Shown one piece after another: positions 34,801 through 42,858 of a stretch of DNA of 64,000 bases. The translations under genes were made by a program, and so were the position numbers. The stretch comes from Palsa-506 sp963836355. Lineage in GTDB: Bacteria; Actinomycetota; Actinomycetes; Streptosporangiales; Streptosporangiaceae. The notes beneath the pieces are model-generated. The model searched no databases and was not told the DNA's origin. It was given only the letters and a program-made list of their open reading frames with translations. The stretch is from the NCBI GenBank assembly GCA_963836355.1, contig CAWIJO010000009.1, forward strand, positions 124,001-188,000, read 5' to 3'. Numbering within the stretch: the first letter of the stretch is position 1; every line of letters starts with the position of its first letter.

Positions 34801-35665
34801 CCCGGACGGCCGGGGTCAGCAGCAGCTCGCGGCAGGGCGGTGCCCACAGGCCGTCGGCGGCGGTCTGCAGGCTGCGCTGATCGGCCACCTTGAAGAACCT
34901 GATGTCCTCGACCGTGTCGCCCCAGAACTCGATCCGCACCGGATGTTCCTCGGTGGGCGGGAAGACATCGAGGATGCCGCCGCGGACGGCCAGCTCGCCG
35001 CGTTTTTCCACCAGATCGGTGCGCGCATAGCCGATGTCGACCAGGCTTACCACGGCCTCGTCGAGATCCGCCTCCTGGCCGGCCTGCAGCCGGACCGGCG
35101 CTAGCTCGCCGAGGCCGCCGACGATCGGCTGGAGCAGGCCGCGAACGGGGGTGCTGACGATCGTCAGCGGGCCCGATCGCGGGTCGCCTGTGGTGTCCGG
35201 CCGGGCGAGCCGGCGCAGCACGGCGATCCGCTGCCCGGAGGTATCGGACCGTGGCGAAAGGCGCTCGTGCGGCAGCGTCTCCCAGGGCGGGAAGTAAGCG
35301 GCGCTGGCCGCGGGCAGCAGCGAGTTCAGCGCGGCGGTCAGGTCCTCGGCCTCGCGGGCGGTGGCGGTTACGGCCAGCACGAACCTGGCGGCGGGCGGCG
35401 CGGGCTGGCCCGCGCCGGGCTGGCCCGCGCCTGGCTGGCCCGCGCCGGGCTGGCCCGCGCCTGGCTGCCCTGCATCTGGCTGGCCCGGGCGGGCCAGGCC
35501 GGCTAGCGCGGCGGCGAGGACCGGGCGCAGCGCGGGCGGGCCGATGAGGTCGGCGCCTGCGGTAGCGGACAAGGCGGGATGGCTGGGCGCGCCGCCTGCC
35601 AGCTCGAGCGCGCGGCGGAGTTGCGGATCATCTGCGATTACCGTGAGAAGGCCGGAGAGGCTCAT
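31865..35665 (-). CDS. mfd: Transcription-repair coupling factor
   Basis: Removes stalled RNA polymerase and recruits UvrA. 1266 residues from ATG 35665 (SLSGLLTVIADDPQL); an upstream frame has no similarity. The N-terminal UvrB-like module includes AAYFPPWETLPHERLSP; the RNAP-interacting domain has GDYIVHEQHGVGRYLEM; helicase motifs are GDVGYGKTEIAVRAAF (I), DEEQRFGVEHKE (II), SATPIPRTL (III), and the TRG/motif V-VI region VDRADGYGLSQLHQLRGRVGR. A repeat GAGQP (15-bp units) is inserted about residue 80-105. The long inserts around 475-500 and the repeat are strain-like additions. Downstream genes follow within 13 bases. Confidence 0.97.
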   Translation of the reverse strand: MSLSGLLTVIADDPQLRRALELAGGAPSHPALSATAGADLIGPPALRPVLAAALAGLARPGQPDAGQPGAGQPGAGQPGAGQPGAGQPAPPAARFVLAVTATAREAEDLTAALNSLLPAASAAYFPPWETLPHERLSPRSDTSGQRIAVLRRLARPDTTGDPRSGPLTIVSTPVRGLLQPIVGGLGELAPVRLQAGQEADLDEAVVSLVDIGYARTDLVEKRGELAVRGGILDVFPPTEEHPVRIEFWGDTVEDIRFFKVADQRSLQTAADGLWAPPCRELLLTPAVRERAKELAAEHPGLSEVLGKLADGITVEGMEAFAPVLAERMDLLLDYVPAGGCVLACDPERIRARAADLVRTSQEFLEASWVNAAVGAEVPIDLGAAVFQPITRVRAAAAALGLPWWTIAPFQSESAENPENLGETGPTAGSATDLAEPDEGDQSGRPSFQIEASPAEAYRGDTSRVLADVGRWLTDGWRVVLVTEGHGPAQRLAELLRGEGIGARVGDLGQPPEPGLAHVTTGMLEHGFSWPSVRLAVLAESDLAGQRTGSRDGQRMPSRRRGGIDPLQLTAGDYIVHEQHGVGRYLEMTSRTVQGATREYLVIEYAPGKRGQPPDRLYLPTDQLDEVTRYVGGEAPSLHRLGGADWAKTKGRARKAVREIAAELIRLYSARTASPGHSFGPDTPWQRELEDAFPYVETPDQLAAIDEIKRDMERPVPMDRLICGDVGYGKTEIAVRAAFKAVQDGKQVAVLVPTTLLVQQHMATFSERYAPFPVKVRPLSRFQSGGEVAQTISGMTDGTVDVVIGTHRLLSPETSFKRLGLVIIDEEQRFGVEHKEYLKRLRTEVDVLSMSATPIPRTLEMGVAGIREMSTILTPPEERHPVLTFVGPYEEKQIAAAIRRELLRDGQVFFVHNRVASINKVATRISELVPEARIAVAHGQMNEHLLEKIMVDFWDKAYDVLVSTTIVESGLDIPNANTLLVDRADGYGLSQLHQLRGRVGRGRERGYSYFLYPPEKPLSETAHERLATVAQHTEMGAGMYVALKDLEIRGAGNLLGGEQSGHIAGVGFDLYVRMIGEAVSELRGDGPAERPEVRVELPVNAHIPHEYVPGERLRLEAYTRIAAIDSADDLAAARAELTDRFGPPPEAVLSLLAVARLRSRARHVGLADITQQGNHIRFAPVQLPESREVRVQRLYPKTVLKPGVRTMLVPVPREQPGAGPGRAAAGGRSAQVTQLGARPIRDAELLAWCEELVEAVFGGLGPVDSDA
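35395..35480 (-). repeat. 15-bp in-frame tandem repeat inside mfd
   Basis: Five or six copies of a 15-base unit (plus strand GGGCTGGCCCGCGCC and variants) coding for GAGQP in the N-terminal domain. The unit keeps frame, as for other arrays within genes of this window. Confidence 0.9.
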
Positions 35666-35883
35666 TGCATCCCTGCGTAGGCAGCACGAAACGCCCGTGC
35701 CGACGAGAGGGCGGGTCCCAGGTAGCCCCTCGGAACCGCCGGGAGCCGGGACACGGGACCCTTTCAGTGTACGGGCAACGCAGCCGGGCGAGACCCCGGT
35801 GAAGCGGCCTGGCGGCGACTTGGCCGACGGCACCTCAGCCAGATCCACCACTAAGCGCATTCAGAGGGCTACGCTACGGCATT

Positions 35884-36705
35884 GTGGCAATGGTGAGCAG
35901 GCCTCCGGATAGCGGCATTGGCTTGGCTGCCAGAGGCCTGCTTCGGGCCGGCAAGCATCATGCGACCGGTGCGGCAGTGCTCGGCAGCCGGCCCGAGACC
36001 AGCCAGTTCACCCTGCTGGCGGTCGAGTACTCCGCCGGACGGCCGGGCCAGCCGGTCGCGCTGCTGCAAGCCGGCTGCGCCACCGCGGCGGACGGCATCG
36101 ACATCGCGTTACTGCGGAAATCGGGCTGCAAGCTCATTGCGGACCTGGTGGATACCGGCGACCAGGTCGTTGCCGAGGCGATGGCGGTGCAGCCCCAGCT
36201 GGCTTCGAGCATCCTCGGTGACCTGCGGACCTTGCCGCTGCCGCCGCGCTCATATGACATCGTGCATTGCTCCGGCCTGCTGGACCGGATCCCGCACGCG
36301 GAGCTGGTGCTCGACCGGATGGTGGCGGCGCTCAAGCCGGGCGGGCTGCTGCTGCTGCGCTTCGCGGACCGGGACTGCGCGGCCGGGTTCATCGACCGCA
36401 TGCTGCCGCAGTGGCTTCGGCGGCTGGGCTGGTGCGGCCGGCATCCTGGCCAGCCCGGGCCCTATCCGGCGGTCTACGAGGAGCTGGTGTCGGCGCGCGG
36501 GATCGCGGCCTATGCCCTGCAACGCGGCCTGGTCATCGCGGCGCGCGGCTTTGTCAGCGGCCCGGCCGCGGGCCGCCCGCCGCCTGGACCGCTGGCGGCC
36601 CGTACTCTGCTGGCGCGGCTGTCCGGCGGCAGGCTGACGACCGACCATGATGAGCTGACCTACGTGATCCGCAGGCCAGAGGACCTGTTCGCCCGGGTGC
36701 TGTAG
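35884..36705 (+). CDS. Class I SAM-dependent methyltransferase-like protein
   Basis: 273 residues. The Rossmann-type methyltransferase pattern is visible: motif I VALLQAGCATAADGIDI, motif II-like ADLVDTGDQVV, DLRTLPLPPRSYDIVHCSGLLDRIPH as motif IV with the following helix, and LKPGGLLLLRFADRD as the post-motif strand. The glycines of motif I are fewer than usual (GCATAADG), so the cofactor site is atypical. Substrate unknown. GTG at 35884 or ATG at 35890; its promoter region is shared with the divergent mfd gene. Confidence 0.75.
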   Translation: MAMVSRPPDSGIGLAARGLLRAGKHHATGAAVLGSRPETSQFTLLAVEYSAGRPGQPVALLQAGCATAADGIDIALLRKSGCKLIADLVDTGDQVVAEAMAVQPQLASSILGDLRTLPLPPRSYDIVHCSGLLDRIPHAELVLDRMVAALKPGGLLLLRFADRDCAAGFIDRMLPQWLRRLGWCGRHPGQPGPYPAVYEELVSARGIAAYALQRGLVIAARGFVSGPAAGRPPPGPLAARTLLARLSGGRLTTDHDELTYVIRRPEDLFARVL

Positions 36706-36748
36706 GCGGTGCCGGTCGCCGATCGCGGTACCGGGCAGCACCCGGTCG

Positions 36749-37408
36749 CTAAGCGGTCATTCCCGCCCCGTCGCGTACCCACTGGGCGGCGGCTGATCCG
36801 CTGTAGAAGACCCACAGGGCCACGTCCAGGATGCGCAGCAGGCTGGCCTCAGCGGCGGCGGCCGGGCGGAGTACCTCGATCTCAGCACGAGCGGCCGGAT
36901 CCTGAAGCAGACAGCGCAGCACATCCCAGGTCCGGCCGGGTACGTCGACGGCCTTGATGACCACGCTGTCGCTGATCGGGCACAGCCGGGGCCGCTTGCG
37001 GGCCAGCAGCTTCGTGGCGCTGGCCGTCCCGATGCCATCAATCGACGTCAGGGCATCCCACAGGACATCGATTCGGCGCAAGATGTCGTCGGAGGCGTCC
37101 CACAGGTCGGTTGCCTGCGGGATGGCAGCCAACATCCCGGACAGCTGCGGCCGCCTGCTGCCGAGCAAGATGCGCACGACCTCCGGCCGCCAGGTGATGT
37201 CCAGCAAGGCCACCGCCAGCAGGTCGTCGGCGATGATCTCATCGGGCGGATTGCGGCCAAGGTCGCTGAAGGTCATCCCGGCGAAATACGGCTCGCAGAA
37301 GTAGGTGGCGACAGCCCGGTCGAGGCCGCGCGCGGTCAAGTTGACGCAGATGCGGCGGGCGGCGGCGCGGACCGCATCGTCGGTGCGTAAGGAGCGCATA
37401 AGAGACAT
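36749..37408 (-). CDS. DUF6308 family protein
   Basis: 219 residues from ATG 37408. The central LTSIDGIGTASATKLLARKRPRLCPI is a helix-hairpin-helix-like segment (G-I-G-x-x-x-A-x-K-L-L) characteristic of the DUF6308 group, followed by SDSVVIKAVDVPGRTWDVL. The N-terminus includes TYFCEPYFAGMTFSDLG. DNA contact is plausible from the HhH-like motif; no function is known. No strong ribosome-binding site precedes the start. It faces the methyltransferase gene tail to tail. Confidence 0.75.
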   Translation of the reverse strand: MSLMRSLRTDDAVRAAARRICVNLTARGLDRAVATYFCEPYFAGMTFSDLGRNPPDEIIADDLLAVALLDITWRPEVVRILLGSRRPQLSGMLAAIPQATDLWDASDDILRRIDVLWDALTSIDGIGTASATKLLARKRPRLCPISDSVVIKAVDVPGRTWDVLRCLLQDPAARAEIEVLRPAAAAEASLLRILDVALWVFYSGSAAAQWVRDGAGMTA

Positions 37409-37756
37409 TATGGTCGGAGTCCGCCGGCTAACGGCAATTCTGGCCAAGAAGACCGGCTAACGGCCGTTCTGGCCAAGAAGACCCGCCGTCCCGCTCGCCG
37501 CAGCAGGACACGGCGGCCGCCCTGCACCGCGCTAACCTCCCCTGCCGTGTACTCTCGGGTGGCTGGCAGCTCCGGGCAGTTCCGGCGGCAGACCCGGCGT
37601 GCCGTGCGGCGGGGCGCCGCACGGCTGGCACCATCGGCGGCATGTCCGGCGGCCTGGACCCGGGTACCGCCAGGCGGGCGCGATGGGCGGACGCCATGGA
37701 GCAAGCGCCACTGGACGGGCGCCACTGAGCCGGCGCCGCGCCGGACGGAGGATGAC
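37409..37756. other. Promoter gap with a 29-bp direct repeat
   Basis: Two tandem copies of a 29-base unit beginning CCGGCTAACGGC (37424-37452 and 37453-37481) differ at two positions. The remainder is open in the frame of the downstream sulfate-activation gene but shows no family similarity before GTG 37757, so I treat it as non-coding. Confidence 0.6.
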
Positions 37757-39358
37757 GTGACTGCAGGGGCGCAAGCGGATACCGCTGCCGAGATTGCCGG
37801 GTGGCCATCCTGGACACTCGACGGCCGACAGCTAGCCGATCTGGAGCTGCTGTTGTCGGGGGCATTCGCGCCGCTCACCGGGTTCATGGGCGAGGCGGAT
37901 GTCGCGACCGTGGCAGTGCACTCAACACTGGCCGACGGCACGCGGTGGCAATTCCCGGTCACTCTGGAGGTACCCGGGGACGCAATCGCGCCGGACGCCG
38001 GCCACGTCATGCTGCACGACCCCGAGGGCACCCCACTGGCCACGCTGCGAATAACCGGGCGGAGCCTGACCGGCGGGGCAGCCAACGGAGATCACGCGAT
38101 GCTCCGGCTGGCGGGCACGGTAACCGGGCACCGGAAGCCGGAGCACGGGCCGTTCCGGCGGCTGCAGCGCAGCCCGGCCGAGGTCAGGGCCGATTTCGGC
38201 GGCGAGCCGGTGCTCGCGTTCGCCACTCGCGGGCCGCTGAACTGCCGCCAGATCGGGCAGCTCCGGCACCTAGCCGGTCAGCTCAAGGCCAGGATCTTGC
38301 TGCTGCCGCTGATCGCCGGGCCGGCCGAGGTGGTGACCAGGCCTGAGGAGCTGATCCGGGTCATGCTCGCCGCGATGGCAAGCCTGCCGCCCAAGACCAT
38401 GGTGGTGCCCGTCCCACTGGCGCCGCGGGACGGCGGGCCAGCGCAGGAGCTAGCCGCCCGCGCCGTGGTCGCCGCAGCGTACGGCGCGACGCACCTGTTC
38501 GGCGACAGCAGCGGCGGCGCGGCCGGCGCAGGCGAGCGGGCCGCCGAGCGGGGCAGCGGGGCAGCGGTCGGCGCGGCCGCGCCGACCAGTGAAGCCACCG
38601 TAATCCCGGTCGTCTCGGCCGGTGACTGGGCCTACGACCCGGTGGCCGACGTGTGGCGGCCGCTGGCACTGATCAAGGCCGGCACGGAGCGGGCCGAGTT
38701 CGCGCCGGACGAGCTAGGCGACCTGCTGGACGCGGGCGCAGAGGTGCCAGACTGGTTCGTGCCGCCTGCGGTAGCGCGGGAGCTGCAGCAGGCCCGGCCA
38801 CCGCGCAGCAGGCGGGGCTTCGTGCTCTTCCTGACTGGCCTGTCCGGATCGGGCAAGTCCACTATCGCCAGGGATCTTCGCGATGCTCTGGCCGAACGAG
38901 GTGACCGCCGGGTATCGCTTTTGGACGGCGACCTGGTCCGGCGGCTGCTGTCGGCCGGCCTGACTTTCTCCCGCGCGGACCGCGACCTGAACATCGCCCG
39001 GATCGGCTACCTCGCAGCCGAGATCGCCAGGCACGGCGGCATCGCGATCTGCGCGCCGATCGCGCCCTATGCCGCGGCCCGGGCACGGGTCCGGGAGATG
39101 GTCAGCGAGACCGGCGACTTCCTGCTGATCCACGTGGCGACGCCGGTCGAGGTCTGCGAGGCACGTGACAGAAAAGGCCTGTACGCCAAGGCTCGGGCCG
39201 GCCTTATCGATCACTTCACCGGGATTTCCGACCCGTACGAGGAGCCTGCCGACGCGGATCTCGTGATCGACACATCGGTGCTGGGCCGGGCAGAGGCGAC
39301 TGCCGCGGTGCTCCGGCTGCTCACGTCCGGCGGCTGGCTGGCGGTCACCCAGCCGTAA
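37757..39358 (+). CDS. cysC: Sulfate adenylyltransferase-like/APS kinase fusion
   Basis: 533 residues from GTG 37757, with GGAGG before it. Residues 1-350 have the order of an ATP sulfurylase (WTLDGRQLADLELLLSGAFAPLTGFM, then the VTLEVP and GHRKPEHGPFRRLQ segments), but the catalytic Q-T-R-N-P-x-H motif is replaced by FATRGPLNCRQ, so this half lacks the residues that bind sulfate and ATP. Residues 355-533 are an APS kinase with Walker A GLSGSGKST at 361-369, DGDLVRRLL, FSRADRDLNIARIG and KGLYAKARAG, all intact. The protein therefore probably makes PAPS from APS, with a regulatory or degenerate N-terminal half. No cysD/cysN is nearby. Confidence 0.85.
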   Translation: MTAGAQADTAAEIAGWPSWTLDGRQLADLELLLSGAFAPLTGFMGEADVATVAVHSTLADGTRWQFPVTLEVPGDAIAPDAGHVMLHDPEGTPLATLRITGRSLTGGAANGDHAMLRLAGTVTGHRKPEHGPFRRLQRSPAEVRADFGGEPVLAFATRGPLNCRQIGQLRHLAGQLKARILLLPLIAGPAEVVTRPEELIRVMLAAMASLPPKTMVVPVPLAPRDGGPAQELAARAVVAAAYGATHLFGDSSGGAAGAGERAAERGSGAAVGAAAPTSEATVIPVVSAGDWAYDPVADVWRPLALIKAGTERAEFAPDELGDLLDAGAEVPDWFVPPAVARELQQARPPRSRRGFVLFLTGLSGSGKSTIARDLRDALAERGDRRVSLLDGDLVRRLLSAGLTFSRADRDLNIARIGYLAAEIARHGGIAICAPIAPYAAARARVREMVSETGDFLLIHVATPVEVCEARDRKGLYAKARAGLIDHFTGISDPYEEPADADLVIDTSVLGRAEATAAVLRLLTSGGWLAVTQP

Positions 39359-39374
39359 TCCCGGCCGCGCCAGG

Positions 39375-39614
39375 TCAGTCGTCTTCTGCCCGGGCGCCAT
39401 CGTCGAGCCGGCTGCGGAACTGGCGGAACCGGAAGACGATGGCCCCGGACATCGCATCCCGCTGCCGGGACAGCACGACGAAGCTCACGATCCCGCTGAC
39501 TACCAGGGCAAGGCCGACAAGCATCAGCCTGCGGGCCCCGGCGAGATACAGCACGCCGAGCGCGGCGGCGAACAGCAGTATCCGGGCGGAGGTATAAGCA
39601 AGCGTGGCACGCAT
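39375..39614 (-). CDS. DUF4229 membrane protein
   Basis: 79 residues with two hydrophobic segments (ARILLFAAALGVLYLAG and LMLVGLALVVSGIVSFVVL) joined by ARR, then a basic-acidic cytoplasmic tail RQRDAMSGAIVFRFRQFRSRLDD. The pattern L-x-Y-T-x-A-R-x-L-L-F at the start and SRQRD-x-x-S after the second segment match DUF4229, a small family widespread in actinomycetes. No function is known. ATG at 39614. Confidence 0.85.
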   Translation of the reverse strand: MRATLAYTSARILLFAAALGVLYLAGARRLMLVGLALVVSGIVSFVVLSRQRDAMSGAIVFRFRQFRSRLDDGARAEDD

Positions 39615-39647
39615 AGCGGATTTAGCTTAGTCTCCGTTGGCGGACCG

Positions 39648-40631
39648 TCATGCCACCGGCCGCTGGCTTGGCTGCCCGAGGACATCCGCCAGCAGCGCGG
39701 GGCCGACATTCCCGCCGGACAGCACCGCGACCCTGACCCGCGCGGGGGGCAATTCGCCGGCCCGGAAAAGGCACGCGGCTACCGCCACCGCCCCGCCGGG
39801 CTCGGCGACCAGCCGGGCATCCACCACGAGCCGGCGCATCGCCTCGCGGATCTCGTCCTCGGTGACCGTCACCATGTCGTCCACGTAACTCAGCATGTGC
39901 TGCAGGGGAAGCGCGCCGATCTGCTCGACCCGGAGCGCATCGGCCATGGTGCGCTGGGTCTTCGCCGAGGGCCAGGTAACCTGCTGCCGCTGCCGGAGCG
40001 AGTCACGCGCATCGGCCGCAAGTTCTGGTTCCACGCCGATGATCCTGGCAGCCGGCCGGAGCGACTTGACCGCCGCGGCGATTCCAGAGATCAGGCCCCC
40101 ACCGCTGACCGGGCAGAGCACGAGATCGGCCGCCGGGCAGTCGTCGGCAATCTCCAGGCCGATGGTGCCCTGCCCGGCGATCACCATGCGGTCATCGAAC
40201 GGGGGGATGATCGTGTAGCCGTGGCTGGCGACAAGCTCGCCGGTCGCCGCGACCCGGGCAGCGAGTCCCGGCTCGCAGCGGACTACCTCGGCGCCGAATG
40301 CCCGCGCCGCGGCGACCTTGACTGGCGGGGCATTCGCCGGGATCACGACCGTCGCGCGGATCCCGAGCAGCCCTGCCGCGTAGGCGACGGCCTGCGCGTG
40401 GTTCCCGCTGGAATGGGCCACCACGCCGCGGCGACGGGCCCCGGCGGGCAGCGCGGAGATCGCCGTGTAGGCACCACGGAGCTTGAACGATCCGACCGGC
40501 TGCAGCGACTCCGGTTTGAGCAGCAGCCGCGGCTCGGTCATGGGGAACGGCACTAGGGGCGTCCGCAGCGCCACGCCGTCGAGGCTGGCCGCGGCGGCCC
40601 GGATCTCATCGATCGAAACCAGTTCCGGCAC
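39648..40631 (-). CDS. Threonine/serine dehydratase-like PLP enzyme (serine racemase type)
   Basis: 327 residues from GTG 40631, preceded by GGTGGG; without an ACT domain. Lys50 in PVGSFKLRGA binds PLP, HSSGNHAQAVAYAAG holds the substrate and PVSGGGLISG the phosphate; LSGGNVGP closes the fold. The size and the lack of a regulatory domain resemble catabolic threonine/serine dehydratases and serine racemases (about 320 residues), unlike the longer enzyme at 10248-11468. Which reaction dominates is not visible. It is divergent from bldC. Confidence 0.9.
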   Translation of the reverse strand: MPELVSIDEIRAAAASLDGVALRTPLVPFPMTEPRLLLKPESLQPVGSFKLRGAYTAISALPAGARRRGVVAHSSGNHAQAVAYAAGLLGIRATVVIPANAPPVKVAAARAFGAEVVRCEPGLAARVAATGELVASHGYTIIPPFDDRMVIAGQGTIGLEIADDCPAADLVLCPVSGGGLISGIAAAVKSLRPAARIIGVEPELAADARDSLRQRQQVTWPSAKTQRTMADALRVEQIGALPLQHMLSYVDDMVTVTEDEIREAMRRLVVDARLVAEPGGAVAVAACLFRAGELPPARVRVAVLSGGNVGPALLADVLGQPSQRPVA

Positions 40632-40754
40632 CTGCCCCACCCTACGACCGCCAGCAGCCGGGACATGTGGCGCTCCGGCCGCTGCGAGCCCCGGCTGCAT
40701 CGTGGCTCCCGCCCGCCCCAGGTTGCGCCCACGGCGATATTTCCCAGACCAGAT

Positions 40755-40764
40755 TTTCCGGAAA
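40755..40764. promoter_or_regulatory. TTTCCGGAAA palindrome upstream of bldC
   Basis: A perfect 10-bp palindrome in an AT-rich patch, 72 bases before the bldC start and 124 before the divergent dehydratase start. It could be an operator shared by the two genes. No known regulator is assigned. Confidence 0.4.
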
Positions 40765-40835
40765 CTAGGGATAAAACCGATGTTTGTCGCAACACTTAGG
40801 ACAAGCTGTATCGGTGACCGGGAGGGGTATACCAG

Positions 40836-41045
40836 ATGGACGGCAACAGTGAGCGGTTGCTCACTCCGGGGGAGGTCGCTGCGCTGTTCCGGGTAGATCC
40901 GAAGACGGTCACCCGCTGGGCGGCCTCCGGGCGAATCAGCAGCATCAGGACACCTGGCGGGCACAGGAGATTCCGGGAATCGGAGGTCAGGGCCCTGCTA
41001 GGCGGTGACGTCAGGCCGACCGCGGATGGCCGCGCAGTCTTGTAA
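40836..41045 (+). CDS. bldC: BldC-type developmental regulator (MerR-like HTH)
   Basis: 69 residues: a lone winged-helix DNA-binding domain without a dimerisation tail. LLTPGEVAALFRVDPKTVTRWAASGRIS followed by SIRTPGGHRRFRESEVRALL matches BldC almost throughout (the R-V-D-P-K-T-V-T-R-W-A and G-G-H-R-R motifs). In Streptomyces BldC binds direct repeats asymmetrically head to tail and delays entry to development. ATG at 40836 with GGGAGG before it. The 200-base AT-rich upstream region is unusually long and may hold its own binding sites. Two 19-base direct repeats (GCGCGGCAGACCTCAGGC) follow the stop. Confidence 0.95.
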   Translation: MDGNSERLLTPGEVAALFRVDPKTVTRWAASGRISSIRTPGGHRRFRESEVRALLGGDVRPTADGRAVL

Positions 41046-41101
41046 TCGTGACCGCGGTCCTTTGCCGGGCGCGGCAGACCTCAGGCCTGGCGCGGCAGAC
41101 C

Positions 41102-41383
41102 TCAGGCTGATCCGCGGCCATCCCCGGCGCCCTGTCCGCGCCCTGGGTTGCCATGGCGGGCCAGGAAATCGAGAAACTCCCGGCGCAGCGGCTCGTCGCC
41201 CTCCTGCCACTGGCGGCGCCGTTCCGCCGCCTCCTCCTCCGTCACCGCGCTGGCTGCCAGCCGGACATAGTCCACGTCGCCGGGCCCGATCTCGACATAC
41301 GCATCACTCATCAGCTGCCCGCTGTCGCTCATCGCGGACTCGGGAACCATTAGATTGCCGTTTGGCAGCCGTATCACGAACAT
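41102..41383 (-). CDS. Conserved hypothetical protein encoded with the zincin
   Basis: 93 residues: a compact beta-rich start MFVIRLPNGNLMVPESAMSD, then DAYVEIGPGDVDYVRL and an acidic-basic helix TEEEAAERRRQWQEGDEPLRREFLDFLARH. No signal peptide or membrane segment. I recall no named domain, though similar sequences occur in other actinomycetes. It starts 12 bases after the zincin stop, so it is very likely co-transcribed. A role as partner or immunity/inhibitor of the protease is a guess based on position only. ATG at 41383. Confidence 0.75.
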   Translation of the reverse strand: MFVIRLPNGNLMVPESAMSDSGQLMSDAYVEIGPGDVDYVRLAASAVTEEEAAERRRQWQEGDEPLRREFLDFLARHGNPGRGQGAGDGRGSA

Positions 41384-41395
41384 CGCCTGACCACC

Positions 41396-42695
41396 CTAGA
41401 TGCCGTAACGCACGTTGAAGTAAAGCATTACGTTTAGTGCTGCTCTGGTGTCGCCTCCGAGCATGTCGACGAGGGCAGGCCGCTGCCTCGACGCGATCGC
41501 CGCGAACGCGTCGGCGAAGAACTCCCGGCGGCCCAGGATCCCCCGCTGCTGATGGAAATCACTGACCATGTGGGGCACGCACTGCTCATACAGCGCGCGG
41601 AACTCAGCAGAGTCGGACTGCCACTGCCCGTCCGATCCGTCGATGTCATCAAGGGCATGCCCGATCTCGTGACACATGACGTCCGGGCTCGGTGATGGCC
41701 GTGAGCCCACGATGATCTTCCGCTCGCCGTAGGCCCCTGCGCATGCATCCCAGGTAGCCCGGCCTGAAGGCAACGGTACGCCGCTCAGCCTGGACATGTC
41801 ATCAAGATCGGGAACACCGCCAGCGCCCACGTAGATCGCATCAAGGCCGGCCGCCAGCTTCTCCTTGATCAGCTGCGGCAGTTCCGCGAGGCGGTCGACG
41901 GCACGGACAATCTCCGGCGGAGGCACCGCATCCTCGGCCCACTCGCGGCAGACCACCTCCTCGAGCCGCCCGCAGTGGCGGCGGCCCGCGGCCGTCCGGT
42001 TGGACTGCGCAACCTCGTACCACGGCCGGCCTGACGCTGCTTCCTTGGCCGCTTTCCGCTGCTGCGCCACCGGGATCGCCTTGGCCTCGGCGGCCGGCTG
42101 CGGCCTGATCGCCGCTCTCGCGACCCCCCACCGCCGCGGCGCGGTGCGGGCGGCCGCGCGGCCCTCGCGAATCCGGCCGGCCACCGGGACAGCCGGATCA
42201 CTGGCTCGCCTGCCGGGATCGGGGACGGCGCGGGCCGGGCCGACCCGACGACGATGACTGCCGGCGCCGTGGCTGGCAGGCACACTGGACCCAGGCACCC
42301 CGGCGGATCCGGCCGGGCCAGGCGGAATCCGGCCGGGCCAGCGGGCTCGGCCGGGCCAGCGGGCTCGGATCTGCCCGGCGCGGGCGGCCCGGTGGCCCCG
42401 GGCGACCCGACCGGCTGATGCCACCCGGCAGGCCCGCGCGCCCCGGCAGGCCCGGCGAACCCGGCAGGCCCGCGCGCACCGGCAGGCCCGGCGAACCCGG
42501 CAGGCCCGGCGGACCCGGCAGGCCCGGCGGACCCGGCAGGCCCGGCGGACCCGGCAGGCCCGGCGGACCCGGCAGGGCCGGCCCGGCGAACCTGTCGGGC
42601 CCGGCAGGACGGCCGGTCCGCGCATGCGCGCGAGAGCCGCCTGCCAGGTGCCGGCGGTACGCGCGGCGGAGCCAATCGAATAACCGCAGCCGCAT
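41396..42695 (-). pseudogene. Lethal-factor-like zincin with collagen-like leader; leader and enzyme in different frames
   Basis: The C-terminal ~230 residues (41396 to about 42085) form a gluzincin-like domain: VMCHEIGHALDDIDG has the H-E-x-x-H zinc motif, preceded by a beta segment (ERKIIVGSRPSP) and followed by EFRALYEQ and REFFADAFAAIAS, whose Glu is the likely third ligand. This is the arrangement of anthrax-lethal-factor-related peptidases. The natural N-terminus appears to be ATG 42695, RLRLFDWLRRAYRRHLAGG, then collagen-like GLPGPP triplets, but that frame closes at 42198; joining it to the protease needs one extra base removed, probably within the repeats. Codon 5 is TTA. Alternatively the protease starts internally and the collagen-like ORF is separate. 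Confidence 0.6.
42427..42577 (-). repeat. 18-bp tandem repeat coding for collagen-like Gly-x-x triplets
   Basis: About eight copies of GGCAGGCCCGGCGGACCC or close variants. On the minus strand two frames read as Gly-Pro-Pro/Gly-Leu-Pro or Gly-Pro-Ala/Gly-Ser-Ala collagen-like triplets, so the coding frame cannot be told from the repeat alone. Confidence 0.95.
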
Positions 42696-42858
42696 GTGCT
42701 GTGCTCCCTGGGTCGCGTCAGGCCGACAGACTATGCCTGATCAGCCCAATCGTCATTTTCTATCACCGAACGTCAGCAATTACGGCCAGTGCGGACAGGC
42801 CAGGATGACTAGTCCAGTTTACCTACGAGTGACCCATGGCAGAGGCTAGGCTGCGGCC

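Noticed and set aside
42198..42695. Stand-alone collagen-like protein
   Set aside because: Not excluded, but its N-terminus fits as the leader of the zincin, and its downstream part after the repeats is nondescript.
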